DNA of 44,902 nucleotides, taken from positions 1-44,902 of the forward strand of contig CAZKVR010000007.1 of assembly GCA_964556395.1 (NCBI GenBank), in the 5' to 3' direction. Positions 8,751 through 16,458 of this stretch are shown in pieces. The stretch's first letter is position 1. Each line of letters begins with the position of its first letter. The DNA is from WJKR01 sp964556395 (GTDB lineage: Archaea; Nanobdellota; Nanobdellia; Woesearchaeales; WJKR01). The notes below the pieces were generated by a model, which saw only the letters and a list, made by a program, of their open reading frames with translations, was not told the origin of the DNA and did no database searches. The position numbers were made by a program, and so were the translations under genes.

Positions 8751-9083
8751 TTATTTTTTTCCTCGTAGTGAGATCTCTCTTACCAGCCGCGTGATGTCTT
8801 GCCCTTGTTGTTCTACCTTGACGTACAGTCGGAATTGGAGGTAGAATAGTATGATGATCGCGATGGCTATGATGAGGTTGATAGTGCTTTCCACGCCTGT
8901 CTGGTCTGCCGCGCTCGAGAGGAGGTTCGGGAATATCGAGAGGGTGATTGCTCCGAGCCAGATGACCGCCCAGAATATGAGTTCTCCGAGCGGTATCGCC
9001 CGGTCTTTCCGTCTCAGCACCAGCCTGCTGAGGGCGAACAGGCTGAAGAGGATGATGATGACTTGTAGCGGTCCGGTTGCCAT
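8751..9083 (-). CDS. DUF2304 small membrane protein
   Basis: About 110 residues, starting at ATG 9083 (MATGPLQVIIILFSLFALSR), 8 nt after the upstream stop; the longer open frame upstream is a shadow of the glycosyltransferase. It has three hydrophobic segments (residues about 4-20, 33-50 and 68-86) and a charged C-terminus with VEQQGQDITRLVREI. This layout and its place directly after a Dol-P-Man-synthase-like GT2 match DUF2304 proteins, which in archaea and bacteria often sit beside such enzymes. I infer it helps anchor or regulate the glycosyltransferase. Confidence 0.82.
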   Translation of the reverse strand: MATGPLQVIIILFSLFALSRLVLRRKDRAIPLGELIFWAVIWLGAITLSIFPNLLSSAADQTGVESTINLIIAIAIIILFYLQFRLYVKVEQQGQDITRLVREISLRGKK

Positions 9084-9091
9084 TTCGGGTT

Positions 9092-9766
9092 TCACCTTTT
9101 GAGCTTGTCGAGGAGCATCTTGCTCATGATCTTGAGGGCTGCCTCGTTGCCTTGCCCTTTCCCTTTCGAGTAGTCCGTGTACGTGATGGTGACTGGGACT
9201 TCGACGTATCGTAGCTCGTGGTCTGCTATCTGCTGGACGATCTCTGACGCGTGTTCCATCCCGTCGCTCTTGAGCTTGATCTTCTGCGCCGCCTTCCGCG
9301 ACAGCGCTCGGAAGCCGTTGTGGGAGTCTGTCAGTCGTATCCCGTATAGTATCCGGAAGGACAACGCACCTCCCTTGAGGATGAGCGCCCGGCCCCACGA
9401 CGCGTTGTGCGTCTTCCTTAAGAACCGCGACCCTAACGCCACGTCCGCCTTGCCTTCCATGACGGGTTTCACCAGTCGTTTGATGTCCTTGGCGTGGTGC
9501 TGCCCGTCAGCGTCGAACGTCACCACGACGTCCGCTTTCTTCCGGAGCGCGTAGGCGATGCCTGTCTGGAGCGCCGCTCCTTGGCCGCGGTTGATGATGT
9601 GCCGCGCCACGACGGCCCCTTCCTTCTCGGCCAACTCCGTCGTCCGGTCTTCGCTCCCATCGTCCACGACGATGACATCTCTATAGCCATGCTTGCGGAG
9701 GTCGGCCAGCACCTTGCGGATGCTGCCTTCCTCGTTGTACGCGGCTATGACTACCCAGACCCCCAT
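9092..9766 (-). CDS. Dolichyl-phosphate mannose/glucose synthase-like GT2
   Basis: 224 residues from ATG 9766 (MGVWVVIAAYNEEGSI), chosen because a TATA element lies 25-26 nt upstream, making it leaderless; the frame is open to 9862. Motifs: VIVVDDGSEDRT, NRGQGAALQTGIAYAL, VVTFDADGQH (DXD metal site), ALGSRF and LTDSHNGFRALSR, which together are typical of DPM1/AglJ-like enzymes. It would load a sugar from a nucleotide donor onto a polyprenyl (dolichyl) phosphate. First gene of the glycan/sulfation operon. The sugar is not predictable. Confidence 0.92.
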   Translation of the reverse strand: MGVWVVIAAYNEEGSIRKVLADLRKHGYRDVIVVDDGSEDRTTELAEKEGAVVARHIINRGQGAALQTGIAYALRKKADVVVTFDADGQHHAKDIKRLVKPVMEGKADVALGSRFLRKTHNASWGRALILKGGALSFRILYGIRLTDSHNGFRALSRKAAQKIKLKSDGMEHASEIVQQIADHELRYVEVPVTITYTDYSKGKGQGNEAALKIMSKMLLDKLKR

Positions 9767-9785
9767 CCTGATTCGCAACCACCAG

Positions 9786-9796
9786 CATTTTTTAAG
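9786..9796 (-). promoter_or_regulatory. TATA box of the glycan/sulfation operon
   Basis: Minus strand GCTTAAAAAAT, centred about 26 nt upstream of ATG 9766, as expected for a leaderless archaeal transcript. It faces away from the TATA box of the toxin-antitoxin gene at 9911. Confidence 0.65.
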
Positions 9797-9880
9797 CTTT
9801 ATGAATGTTTTCATGCTTCTGTGGGGTTTGTTCTCTATACGGGCGGCAGCTTTCTTGAACATAACTATATTTTAGTAAAA

Positions 9881-9889
9881 TTTAAATAT
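9881..9889 (+). promoter_or_regulatory. TATA box for the gene at 9911
   Basis: TTTAAATAT centred 26 nt before ATG 9911, implying a leaderless message. Confidence 0.65.
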
Positions 9890-9910
9890 TAGTTCTTATG
9901 GATAACTTCT

Positions 9911-10378
9911 ATGGTTATCAAGGAAGGGAAATATACGGTCGAATCATTCGCCAGGCAACAAGGCCTGCGAAGACAATCAGCGATCAACCTGCTCTCCAAG
10001 CTCCGCAAACAAGGGCTTGTCACCACCAGCGGCGGCGGGAGTCAGAAGAGGATATACACCATCACCAACAAGCCGCAAGAAGTGACGAACGGGTTCTACA
10101 CCCTCGTGAACGCTTACAGCCCGGAAAAACTCGTACCGAAATTCAAGCACCGTGTGGTGGGAAAATATGATGCGGAACGCGCGATCATAGATGGCATACT
10201 GATAGGGGACGCAAGGACGCTCGAAGCGACGGCCTACCTCTTCAAGCGGGTGAAGAACTGGAAGCGGCTCTTCGACCTCGCAAAAGAAAAAGGTGTGGTG
10301 GAAGACGTCCATCGACTCTACGAGCGAGCCAGACAAACCGTCAAATGCAAGGCTATGCCTAAGAGGTACACCAGATGA
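9911..10378 (+). CDS. HTH antitoxin-like protein (AbiEi-type position)
   Basis: 155 residues. The N-terminal 50 residues form a winged helix-turn-helix (YTVESFARQQGLRRQSAINL, then KLRKQGLVTTS, then QKRIYTIT). The rest is a helical domain I do not recognise, rich in basic residues. It overlaps the following nucleotidyltransferase gene by 4 nt (ATGA), the usual layout of type IV (AbiE-like) toxin-antitoxin pairs, where the HTH protein comes first and represses its own promoter. Function inferred from arrangement, not from a clear AbiEi signature. Confidence 0.6.
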   Translation: MVIKEGKYTVESFARQQGLRRQSAINLLSKLRKQGLVTTSGGGSQKRIYTITNKPQEVTNGFYTLVNAYSPEKLVPKFKHRVVGKYDAERAIIDGILIGDARTLEATAYLFKRVKNWKRLFDLAKEKGVVEDVHRLYERARQTVKCKAMPKRYTR

Positions 10379-11013
10379 TAAGCACGAAAGACCAAGAAGA
10401 GCTCTTCAAGCTCATCGCAGAATACCTGCAAAAGAATATCACTTGCGTGGCGATAGGCGGCACCGCGATGATGTTCGCACACTATAAGAATGCCACGAAA
10501 GACATAGACCTGGTTTTCAAAGATGAAGCGGACCGTGAAACATTCATACGGGCGATAGAACAGCTAGGATACCGGGAGCGAGCGTTAGGAGCGGTCTATG
10601 ACGAGAACAGGAAGGCGCACGAAGGAAAGCCTCGCATGTACACGAGGGGCGACGAACGATTCGACCTGTTCGTCAAGAACGTCTTCGGTTATGGCCTCTC
10701 GTTCGACCAGAACCGCATAACGCTAAGACAGGACTTCATCGGGAAAAATGAATTCACGCTATACGTCCCCGCAGTCGAAGAACTCATGCTGTTGAAAGCA
10801 ATCACCGGACGGGAAAAAGACTACGAGGACATACAAACGATGCTGGAGGTGGAGAAGGATGTCGATTGGCAAGGCATCGTCGAGAAAGCCATACGACAAC
10901 AAGAGAAAAACCCCTGGATCCTCATAGACCTTGAGGAGACATTGCAACGGCTAAGAAAAAAGTTCTTTATCAAGCAGGACGTTTTCGACACCATCTACAA
11001 AGCGCAAGATTAA
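10375..11013 (+). CDS. Nucleotidyltransferase, AbiEii-like toxin candidate
   Basis: 212 residues of the polymerase-beta superfamily: VAIGGTAMMFAHYKNATKDI contains the GG-x-A segment, and KDIDLVF supplies the DxD metal ligands, with RFDLFV as the later aspartate. The C-terminal half is helical (VEELMLLKAITGREKDYED, a motif common in AbiEii-like and DUF6036-type proteins). Coupled to the HTH gene before it. AbiEii-type toxins transfer nucleotides to RNA targets such as tRNA; whether this one is toxic is unknown. The 139 nt that follow hold only a T-run (about 11080-11087) and no gene. Confidence 0.72.
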   Translation: MISTKDQEELFKLIAEYLQKNITCVAIGGTAMMFAHYKNATKDIDLVFKDEADRETFIRAIEQLGYRERALGAVYDENRKAHEGKPRMYTRGDERFDLFVKNVFGYGLSFDQNRITLRQDFIGKNEFTLYVPAVEELMLLKAITGREKDYEDIQTMLEVEKDVDWQGIVEKAIRQQEKNPWILIDLEETLQRLRKKFFIKQDVFDTIYKAQD

Positions 11014-11152
11014 CGGTCCAGCGTGACGTACGCCTGCACGCGTCCCGCCAATCTGGCTTCATACTGGTTGGAGAGTCGTTTTTTTCATAAAAACTTCACG
11101 GAACTCTCGGGCCAGGATGACATGTTTATGTCTTTCTGGACAGAGCAGAATG

Positions 11153-11629
11153 TTATTTTCGTGCTTCCAGGAGGTTGTACGTGTGTTTGAAGAATGTCTT
11201 GGCGTGCGTGACGCTCTGTTCGGCCGGTTCCTTGTTGGCTTGCGGCAGTCGTCGGTAGGTGAACTTCCCTCGCTTGCTCTTCTCGGTCTCGAAGATCTTG
11301 AGGAGCGTGTCCGCCTTTATCAGGGTCTGGGAGTACATCCGGAGGAGCTCCACGTCGAGTTCGCCGTCTTCCACGAGTTCCTTGTAGGTCTCGTACGTCT
11401 TCTTGTGCTCTTCCGGCGGTTCCGTGATTATCCCTTTCCTTGCCAGGTATGCTTTCGCTGCGTAGAAGATGGCGTAGTAGCTGTGTGTGATGACGGCGCT
11501 GTAGAAGGTGAGTGGTTGGCGGATCCTGAACACGTCTTCCTGGATGGCTTTCTCGTCGGTTATCCTGAAGAGTATCTTGGCGAGCTCGAGCTCGTTCTCA
11601 GCCCGTTCCAGGTAGAGGGTTCCATCCGT
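11153..11629 (-). pseudogene. HEPN-domain protein, partner of the MNT gene; start lost by probable 1-nt deletion
   Basis: HEPN toxin-type protein: the motif THSYYAIFYAAKAYLARKG matches the CAYYAMFYAAKAYLASKD of the neighbouring HEPN gene, as do HKKTYETYKELVEDGELD and EKSKRGKFTYRRLPQANKEP. Its usual N-terminus is present in frame from about 11620 (TLYLERAENELELAKIL, compare IYLDRSENELDAARALL). No ATG, GTG or TTG precedes it in frame; the first listed start, a GTG at 11533, would remove a third of the domain. An ATG at 11625 lies one frame off, so a single missing base in the following C-run would restore MEP-LYLER. It may be inactive, use a rare start, or reflect a sequencing error. Confidence 0.7.
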
Positions 11630-12233
11630 GGCTTGAGATGCGGACCAGCAGTCTATAAAACGTCGCCGGGTTGTGTACCGGAAGGTTTTTCCTCGCTATC
11701 TCTTTTCCGAGGTTCTCGTGGTCTGTGAAGAGCATCTTCTTGAGTTCTTCTGCCGTGATGGTGTGGTGGTCGAGTTTTAGGGGTGTCCTGTTCGACGCGG
11801 TGTTCAGCGCGACCTCCACATTCTTCCTCGTCTTCTCGTCCGGGATGATCGCTGCCACGTCGAGGTCTGACTCTTCTGTCTGTGTCCCGGTCGCGTATGA
11901 GCCGAACACGACGAGGCTGTAGAACGTCGTCTCCTTGTCGACCTGTTCTTGGATGATGCTGATGCTGTCGTGTGCTTCCCGGGGCAGTTTCTCGTGGTTG
12001 TGGAGCCGCAGATAATCGTATGCCTTGTCGTTGCGGTGGTTGAGCTTGTACAGCCTCGTCGTCCCTACTTTGCGGCTCGTGACGAGCCCTTCCTTGATGA
12101 AGGCTGCCGTGGCGTTCTGTACCAGCGAGTTCGACGTGGCGTGTGCGGCTCGCTTGAGTTCCTTGAAGGAGTATTCCTTGAACGTGTCCTTGCCGAAGGT
12201 TCCGAATATCTTGAGTTGGGTGGGGGTCAGCAT
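11598..12233 (-). CDS. HTH-MNT nucleotidyltransferase (MntA-type antitoxin)
   Basis: 211 residues. Winged helix at residues 1-70 (YSFKELKRAAHATSNSLVQN, then FIKEGLVTSRKVGTTRLYKL), then a minimal nucleotidyltransferase with VVFGSYATGTQTEESDLDVA (GS-x9-D-x-D). MNT proteins neutralise HEPN toxins by adding AMP to them, and the HEPN gene follows, overlapping by about 30 nt. A GAGGT ribosome-binding site lies just upstream of the ATG. The C-terminus (SSHGWNPLPGTG) runs past the point where the sister protein ends, consistent with a frameshift at the MNT/HEPN junction. Confidence 0.82.
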   Translation of the reverse strand: MLTPTQLKIFGTFGKDTFKEYSFKELKRAAHATSNSLVQNATAAFIKEGLVTSRKVGTTRLYKLNHRNDKAYDYLRLHNHEKLPREAHDSISIIQEQVDKETTFYSLVVFGSYATGTQTEESDLDVAAIIPDEKTRKNVEVALNTASNRTPLKLDHHTITAEELKKMLFTDHENLGKEIARKNLPVHNPATFYRLLVRISSHGWNPLPGTG

Positions 12234-12253
12234 GTTATTACCTCTAAAAAGGT

Positions 12254-12322
12254 AGAATTATACCTAATAAGAGGTTGTTTATTAGTTTTGTGGAATCTGC
12301 GGTTAACGAAACCCTTAAATAC
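12254..12322. promoter_or_regulatory. Divergent promoter between the two MNT/HEPN loci
   Basis: The minus strand has GTATAATTC about 27 nt from ATG 12233. The plus strand has CTTAAATA (12314-12321), 26 nt before a predicted start near 12344, just upstream of ATG 12350. Both MNT proteins carry HTH domains, so shared autoregulation is possible. Confidence 0.5.
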
Positions 12323-12349
12323 CAATATATGGTTATTTCTCACCAAAAA

Positions 12350-12943
12350 ATGGTTGAAACTGTTGAGATACTCCCGGCCTTCCTCCCGGACATCCGGAAA
12401 CCAAGAACCTACAGGCACATCAAGGAACAGTGCGGCATAGCATCGAACAACGGACTGCAGAGACTGCTACGACGACTCATCAAGGAAGGACTGCTCGAGC
12501 GAGAAAAAGTGGGATCAACCTATCTCTACCGGTGGCGCAGCCACCGCGCCCTCTACCCCCTCGTAGAACTAGCCGTGAGAGACATCCTCACCAGGAAGCG
12601 CGTGGCGGACGACGTAGACACGCTCTGCAAGGAGGTGCAGCGAGAAGCCCCGCTCTCCATCGCGCTCGTGTTCGGATCCTACGCGAAGGATGCCGAGAAG
12701 GACTCCTCGGACCTCGACGTCGCGGTCATCGCTCCAAAAAGATTCGACCAAGGCGATACCGTACGGGAACGCCTCTCTAGACGGGTCCTCGTCAAGCTCG
12801 ACCTCCAGTTCTTCACCATGAAGGAATTTCAGAAGATGCTGGCGGCCCCGTATGAGAACGTGGGCAAGCAGATAGCGGCCGCAAACCTTCCGGTCAAGGG
12901 CGCGGAAGCGTTTTATGCGCTCCTCAACCCTCGAGGCGCGTGA
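12350..12943 (+). CDS. HTH-MNT nucleotidyltransferase (MntA-type antitoxin), second locus
   Basis: 197 residues from ATG 12350 (MVETVEILPAFLPDI), the start best placed relative to the TATA box; ATGs at 12329 and further upstream stay in frame. Winged helix in the first 75 residues (YRHIKEQCGIASNNGLQRLL, LLEREKVGSTYLYRW), then ALVFGSYAKDAEKDSSDLDV (GS-x9-D-x-D). Same architecture as the protein at 11598 but clearly divergent, so the two loci are not a recent duplication. Overlaps the HEPN gene by 4 nt. Confidence 0.83.
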   Translation: MVETVEILPAFLPDIRKPRTYRHIKEQCGIASNNGLQRLLRRLIKEGLLEREKVGSTYLYRWRSHRALYPLVELAVRDILTRKRVADDVDTLCKEVQREAPLSIALVFGSYAKDAEKDSSDLDVAVIAPKRFDQGDTVRERLSRRVLVKLDLQFFTMKEFQKMLAAPYENVGKQIAAANLPVKGAEAFYALLNPRGA

Positions 12944-13407
12944 GAGAGATCTATCTGGACCGGTCCGAGAACGAGCTCGACGCGGCGCGGGCGCTCTTGG
13001 AACTCAGCAAAGACGACGCCCTGAAACGGAAGCTCGCCATAGAAGGAGGACGCACCTTCTACAATAACAGCATAAGCTGCGCTTACTACGCGATGTTCTA
13101 CGCCGCGAAAGCATACCTGGCCTCCAAGGACATCAGCACCGGCCCGCCGCAAGAACACCGCCAGGTCTACGAACAGCTACGCGCCTTGGCTGGAGAGGGC
13201 GAGGTCGACCGGCAACTCCTCGTCGCGTACAGGAAGCTCGTCATCAGGGCTGAGGAACTCCTGCGCATGTATTCCTGCGAACGCGAGAAGCGAGGCACCT
13301 ACACGTATCATCGCTTGGCGGAGACGAACAGACCTGTCGCGGAAGAGAGCCTTAGGCACGCCACCGGCTTCCACCTCCACGTCAGGAAGATGCTGGGCGC
13401 CGTGTGA
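12940..13407 (+). CDS. HEPN-domain protein (HepT-type toxin candidate)
   Basis: 155 residues, GTG start in GTGA overlap with the MNT gene. Helical HEPN fold with IYLDRSENELDAARALLEL, SCAYYAMFYAAKAYLASK and, near the end, RLAETNRPVAEESLRHATGF. HEPN proteins paired with MNTs are RNases held off by AMPylation. The catalytic R-x4-6-H could be the RHATGFH stretch near the C-terminus, but I cannot confirm it. It converges on aglB with only 6 nt between the two stops. Confidence 0.8.
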   Translation: MREIYLDRSENELDAARALLELSKDDALKRKLAIEGGRTFYNNSISCAYYAMFYAAKAYLASKDISTGPPQEHRQVYEQLRALAGEGEVDRQLLVAYRKLVIRAEELLRMYSCEREKRGTYTYHRLAETNRPVAEESLRHATGFHLHVRKMLGAV

Positions 13408-13413
13408 AGGTCT

Positions 13414-16278
13414 TCACGACTCCCAGTCGACCGTCCACACGATGATTCGGCTCCCGTCGAGCTGGCTGGTCCGGTCGCTGAACTTGTCGAACCGTTCCGT
13501 GTACGCGCCGTCGAAGAAGAACAGCCTGGTGAACATGCTCGTCGCCAGCTCCGGAGAGGCGATGACCGCCCGGTACTGTCCGTCGGTCTCCAGCACGACG
13601 AGCTCGAGCGCCATGCCCGGGTTCTCCAGCTCGGTCCGTTCCATGCTGCCGTTCACGCCGAGCGTGACCGCCGAGGGCTTCACCTGCTCGTTGCCGAGCC
13701 GCTGCCCTGTCTGGGGGTTGTACGCCGTGATGCCGAACGTCGCCTCGCCGGACTCCTTGTCCACCACGGCCTGTTCCAGTCTGACTTGTTGTCCTTGCTG
13801 TTGTCCGAGGCCTGCGTTGAACGTGCACGTGATTGTCTCGTTGCCCTCATCGCACGAGGTGGGCCTGCCGGTGAGGTATTGCGGCCACGGGCTTACCCAC
13901 GCGTTCGCATCGTCCTGGCTCTGCAGCCCGGCCATGTCGTAATAGAGCTGGCTCGCGTTCTTCTCGGACGTGCCGAAGAGCTCTGCGATGACCGGCACCG
14001 CCTCGTCCGGCGACCCCTTGCGGAGCTCGGTGTACGCGTACGCCTTCTTGAAGTCCCACGCGCCGAAGTGTCCCCACACGCTCGCCTTGCCGACCATGTC
14101 GCCTGACGTGATGAAGTAGTTCTCCGGCGGCTCGCAGTGCGTCAGCGACGTGATGTCATCCACGTACTGGCCCTCCACGCCGTGCTCCCTGAGGTGCTCG
14201 GCGGCCTCGTCCTTGTCCTGGATGCGGACGAGCTCGCCCATGAGGTCTCGCGCTTCGAGGGATGCTTCGGGGCTGATGTTGCTCACCGCCTCGTCCGCGT
14301 ACGGCTTGTCCTCGAGCGCCAACGCCAGGGTGTCGAAGCCTTTCCTGCTCCCGCAGTCCAGCATCCGGAGTATCCCGACGGCTTCCTCCTCGTCGCTCGT
14401 GCTCAACACCCGTCCGATCCAGTGCGCCATCGGCGTGTTCTGGCTCGCGCCGTCGAACGTCACCGCCCGGTCTGCGATGGCCTTGAACCAGTGTCCGAAG
14501 TCCCACCAGCTGTTGATGATGGCGTCCGGCTCTGACTCCTCCTTGATCTCGGTGAGGGTTGCCCACCACGTGTCGTTCATGCTCGGGATCTCCCGCATCG
14601 CCGCGTCGTGGGCCGCGCCGATAGGGTTGATGAGCAACAGCAACGCCAGCACGACGAGTCCCGTTTTCACCCAGAACTGCTCGACGTCCCAGTGCTCCTT
14701 CGTCCAGTTGCTCACCATCATGTACACCCGTCCGACCAGGGTTCCGAACGCCACTGCGAAGGCCGGCACCAAGAGCAGTATGAACCTGATGCCTTGCGTG
14801 CCTGCGTAGATGGTGCCCATGAACCAGAGCACGAGGAATATCGGGTATTTCACGTCCACGTCCTTGTCCTTGAACAGGAAGACCATGCCTGCTATGACTG
14901 GCACCAGCAATAATGCCATGTAGACGAACCGGTTGCCTTCCAGGAAGGGCTCGGTGAGGAGGAGCAGGTAGAGGAACGCGCTCCCGCCGAGGAGTATCCA
15001 GTCCCTCTGTTTCAGCTCCTTGACGCTGACGAGGGTGATGACCATGCCGAGGCAGGCGAGGTAGAAGTACGCGGTCCCGCCGATCTGGTTGACCACTGAT
15101 GCTAGCGTGGTGGTCTTGAGCTCGGCCACCGTGGTGAACACGTTCGGCCACAGGTCTGCTTTGGCGGCGTGCTGGATGGTCATCGTGCCTAACGGTTTCA
15201 ACGGGGCTGTGATGAACGTGTTGAACCCTTTGAGGAGCGTCACGAAGATGCCGCTGGACAGGATGATGGCGCCGATGGCGGTCCCGGTCCGTTTCACTTC
15301 CGCGTTGGAGAACGCCTTCTTCCAATCGTTCTTGTCCTTGTACGCCTGGAAGAGCCTGTACGCCAGGTAGACTACCATGGCGCCGAGGGCGAAGTCGAAC
15401 ACGTACCACCAGCCGCTCCACGCCTTGGCGTAGATGCCTATCAGCAGTCCTGTCACGCCTCCGAGGACGAGCTTGCGGTTGAGGTTCTTCGCTTCGAACG
15501 TCTCGAGGAACGCCCACAATATGAATAATGGTAACGTCACGTTGTACGGGTCGGTGTCGGAGAACCCGGCGGCCGTCCGTCCGAGGAAGGTGGTGTGCAC
15601 CGCCAACAGCATGCTGGCGATGAAGCCTCCTAGCAACCCCGCCCTTTTCCGTGTGATGAAGAACGCCGGGATGACGGCCAGGCTCGATATCAGGACGGGG
15701 ATCCAGAAGAACACGTTGAACAATTTCGCGTCCTTGTTGAAGAACTGTACGACGCCGTACACGCCGGCTGACAACCGCTCGTGCAGCTCGTCAGTGGGTT
15801 TCTCCCGTCCGAGGGGGGCGACCTTGTGCGTGTTCATCTTCGTCCCGTCGACGATCTCGTCAGCCCCGTAGCCGTGGTCGACCACGTTCTCCGTCTGACG
15901 ATAATAGAAGTAGGGGTCGATGGCGAGCAGGTAGGTCTGGTCGTCGTCGTTCTGCATCTCCTGCCGGATCATCGCGGCCTGGTTCTCGGCCTGTTCTGAG
16001 AACGCGTCCCCTTGCTGTTCCATCACCTGGTCTAGTTGTTCGTTGACGAGGACGTCTCGTCGTTCCGGCGGCAGGTCGGGGTATTGCTGGTCGACGCTCG
16101 CCTGTATCTGCTGCTTCATCCCGTTGTGGATGCTTTCCTCTGCCCACTCGTCCGCGATGGGCAGCCGGGCCGGGTACGACCTGAAGTACACCGCGGCCGC
16201 CATGCTGACGAGGATGAGTAGGATGATGATGCCTGTCTTGATCTGCCTGGCTTGCCGTTTCTTATCGTTTGCCACCAT
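13414..16278 (-). CDS. aglB: Oligosaccharyltransferase STT3/AglB
   Basis: Transfers a lipid-linked glycan to asparagine in N-x-S/T sites outside the membrane. Signatures: DPYFYYRQT and FSDTDPYNV (acidic metal-binding motifs in the first and a later external loop), about 12 hydrophobic segments over the first 530 residues, then SWWDFGHWFKAIADRAVTFD, in which WWDFG is the WWDYG-type catalytic motif. The last 300 residues form the soluble C-terminal domain. Some 954 residues is normal for archaeal AglB. I chose ATG 16278; an in-frame TTG at 16287 is possible. It lies between the glycan operon and a row of secreted proteins that are its likely substrates. Confidence 0.95.
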   Translation of the reverse strand: MVANDKKRQARQIKTGIIILLILVSMAAAVYFRSYPARLPIADEWAEESIHNGMKQQIQASVDQQYPDLPPERRDVLVNEQLDQVMEQQGDAFSEQAENQAAMIRQEMQNDDDQTYLLAIDPYFYYRQTENVVDHGYGADEIVDGTKMNTHKVAPLGREKPTDELHERLSAGVYGVVQFFNKDAKLFNVFFWIPVLISSLAVIPAFFITRKRAGLLGGFIASMLLAVHTTFLGRTAAGFSDTDPYNVTLPLFILWAFLETFEAKNLNRKLVLGGVTGLLIGIYAKAWSGWWYVFDFALGAMVVYLAYRLFQAYKDKNDWKKAFSNAEVKRTGTAIGAIILSSGIFVTLLKGFNTFITAPLKPLGTMTIQHAAKADLWPNVFTTVAELKTTTLASVVNQIGGTAYFYLACLGMVITLVSVKELKQRDWILLGGSAFLYLLLLTEPFLEGNRFVYMALLLVPVIAGMVFLFKDKDVDVKYPIFLVLWFMGTIYAGTQGIRFILLLVPAFAVAFGTLVGRVYMMVSNWTKEHWDVEQFWVKTGLVVLALLLLINPIGAAHDAAMREIPSMNDTWWATLTEIKEESEPDAIINSWWDFGHWFKAIADRAVTFDGASQNTPMAHWIGRVLSTSDEEEAVGILRMLDCGSRKGFDTLALALEDKPYADEAVSNISPEASLEARDLMGELVRIQDKDEAAEHLREHGVEGQYVDDITSLTHCEPPENYFITSGDMVGKASVWGHFGAWDFKKAYAYTELRKGSPDEAVPVIAELFGTSEKNASQLYYDMAGLQSQDDANAWVSPWPQYLTGRPTSCDEGNETITCTFNAGLGQQQGQQVRLEQAVVDKESGEATFGITAYNPQTGQRLGNEQVKPSAVTLGVNGSMERTELENPGMALELVVLETDGQYRAVIASPELATSMFTRLFFFDGAYTERFDKFSDRTSQLDGSRIIVWTVDWES

Positions 16279-16304
16279 TTTCCCCAACCCGTCAGGGTAT
16301 ACGC

Positions 16305-16320
16305 CTTTTTTATATAATTT
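16305..16320 (-). promoter_or_regulatory. TATA box of aglB
   Basis: Minus strand AAATTATATAAAAAAG, placing transcription start near 16287, 9 nt before the ATG. Confidence 0.6.
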
Positions 16321-16381
16321 GTTGTTTTCACGAACTCTCGACGAGAAGTGTATTCACTTAAAAGTAGTCCCAAATACAAAC

Positions 16382-16391
16382 TTATTTAAAT
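16382..16391 (+). promoter_or_regulatory. TATA box of the PKD-repeat surface protein
   Basis: TTATTTAAAT, predicting transcription start near 16412 and a leader of about 47 nt that contains the ribosome-binding site GGAGG just ahead of ATG 16459. Confidence 0.55.
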
Positions 16392-16458
16392 GAAAATGCT
16401 CTACCGAACCGTAGTGACTGTCCGCATGCAACACTCACAGTCCAGATGGAGGGAGCAC

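Noticed and set aside
14156..15517. A 453-codon plus-sense-style frame antisense to aglB
   Set aside because: Its composition is Arg/Gly/Pro/His-rich nonsense produced by the opposite strand of a GC-rich gene; the aglB frame has all family motifs.
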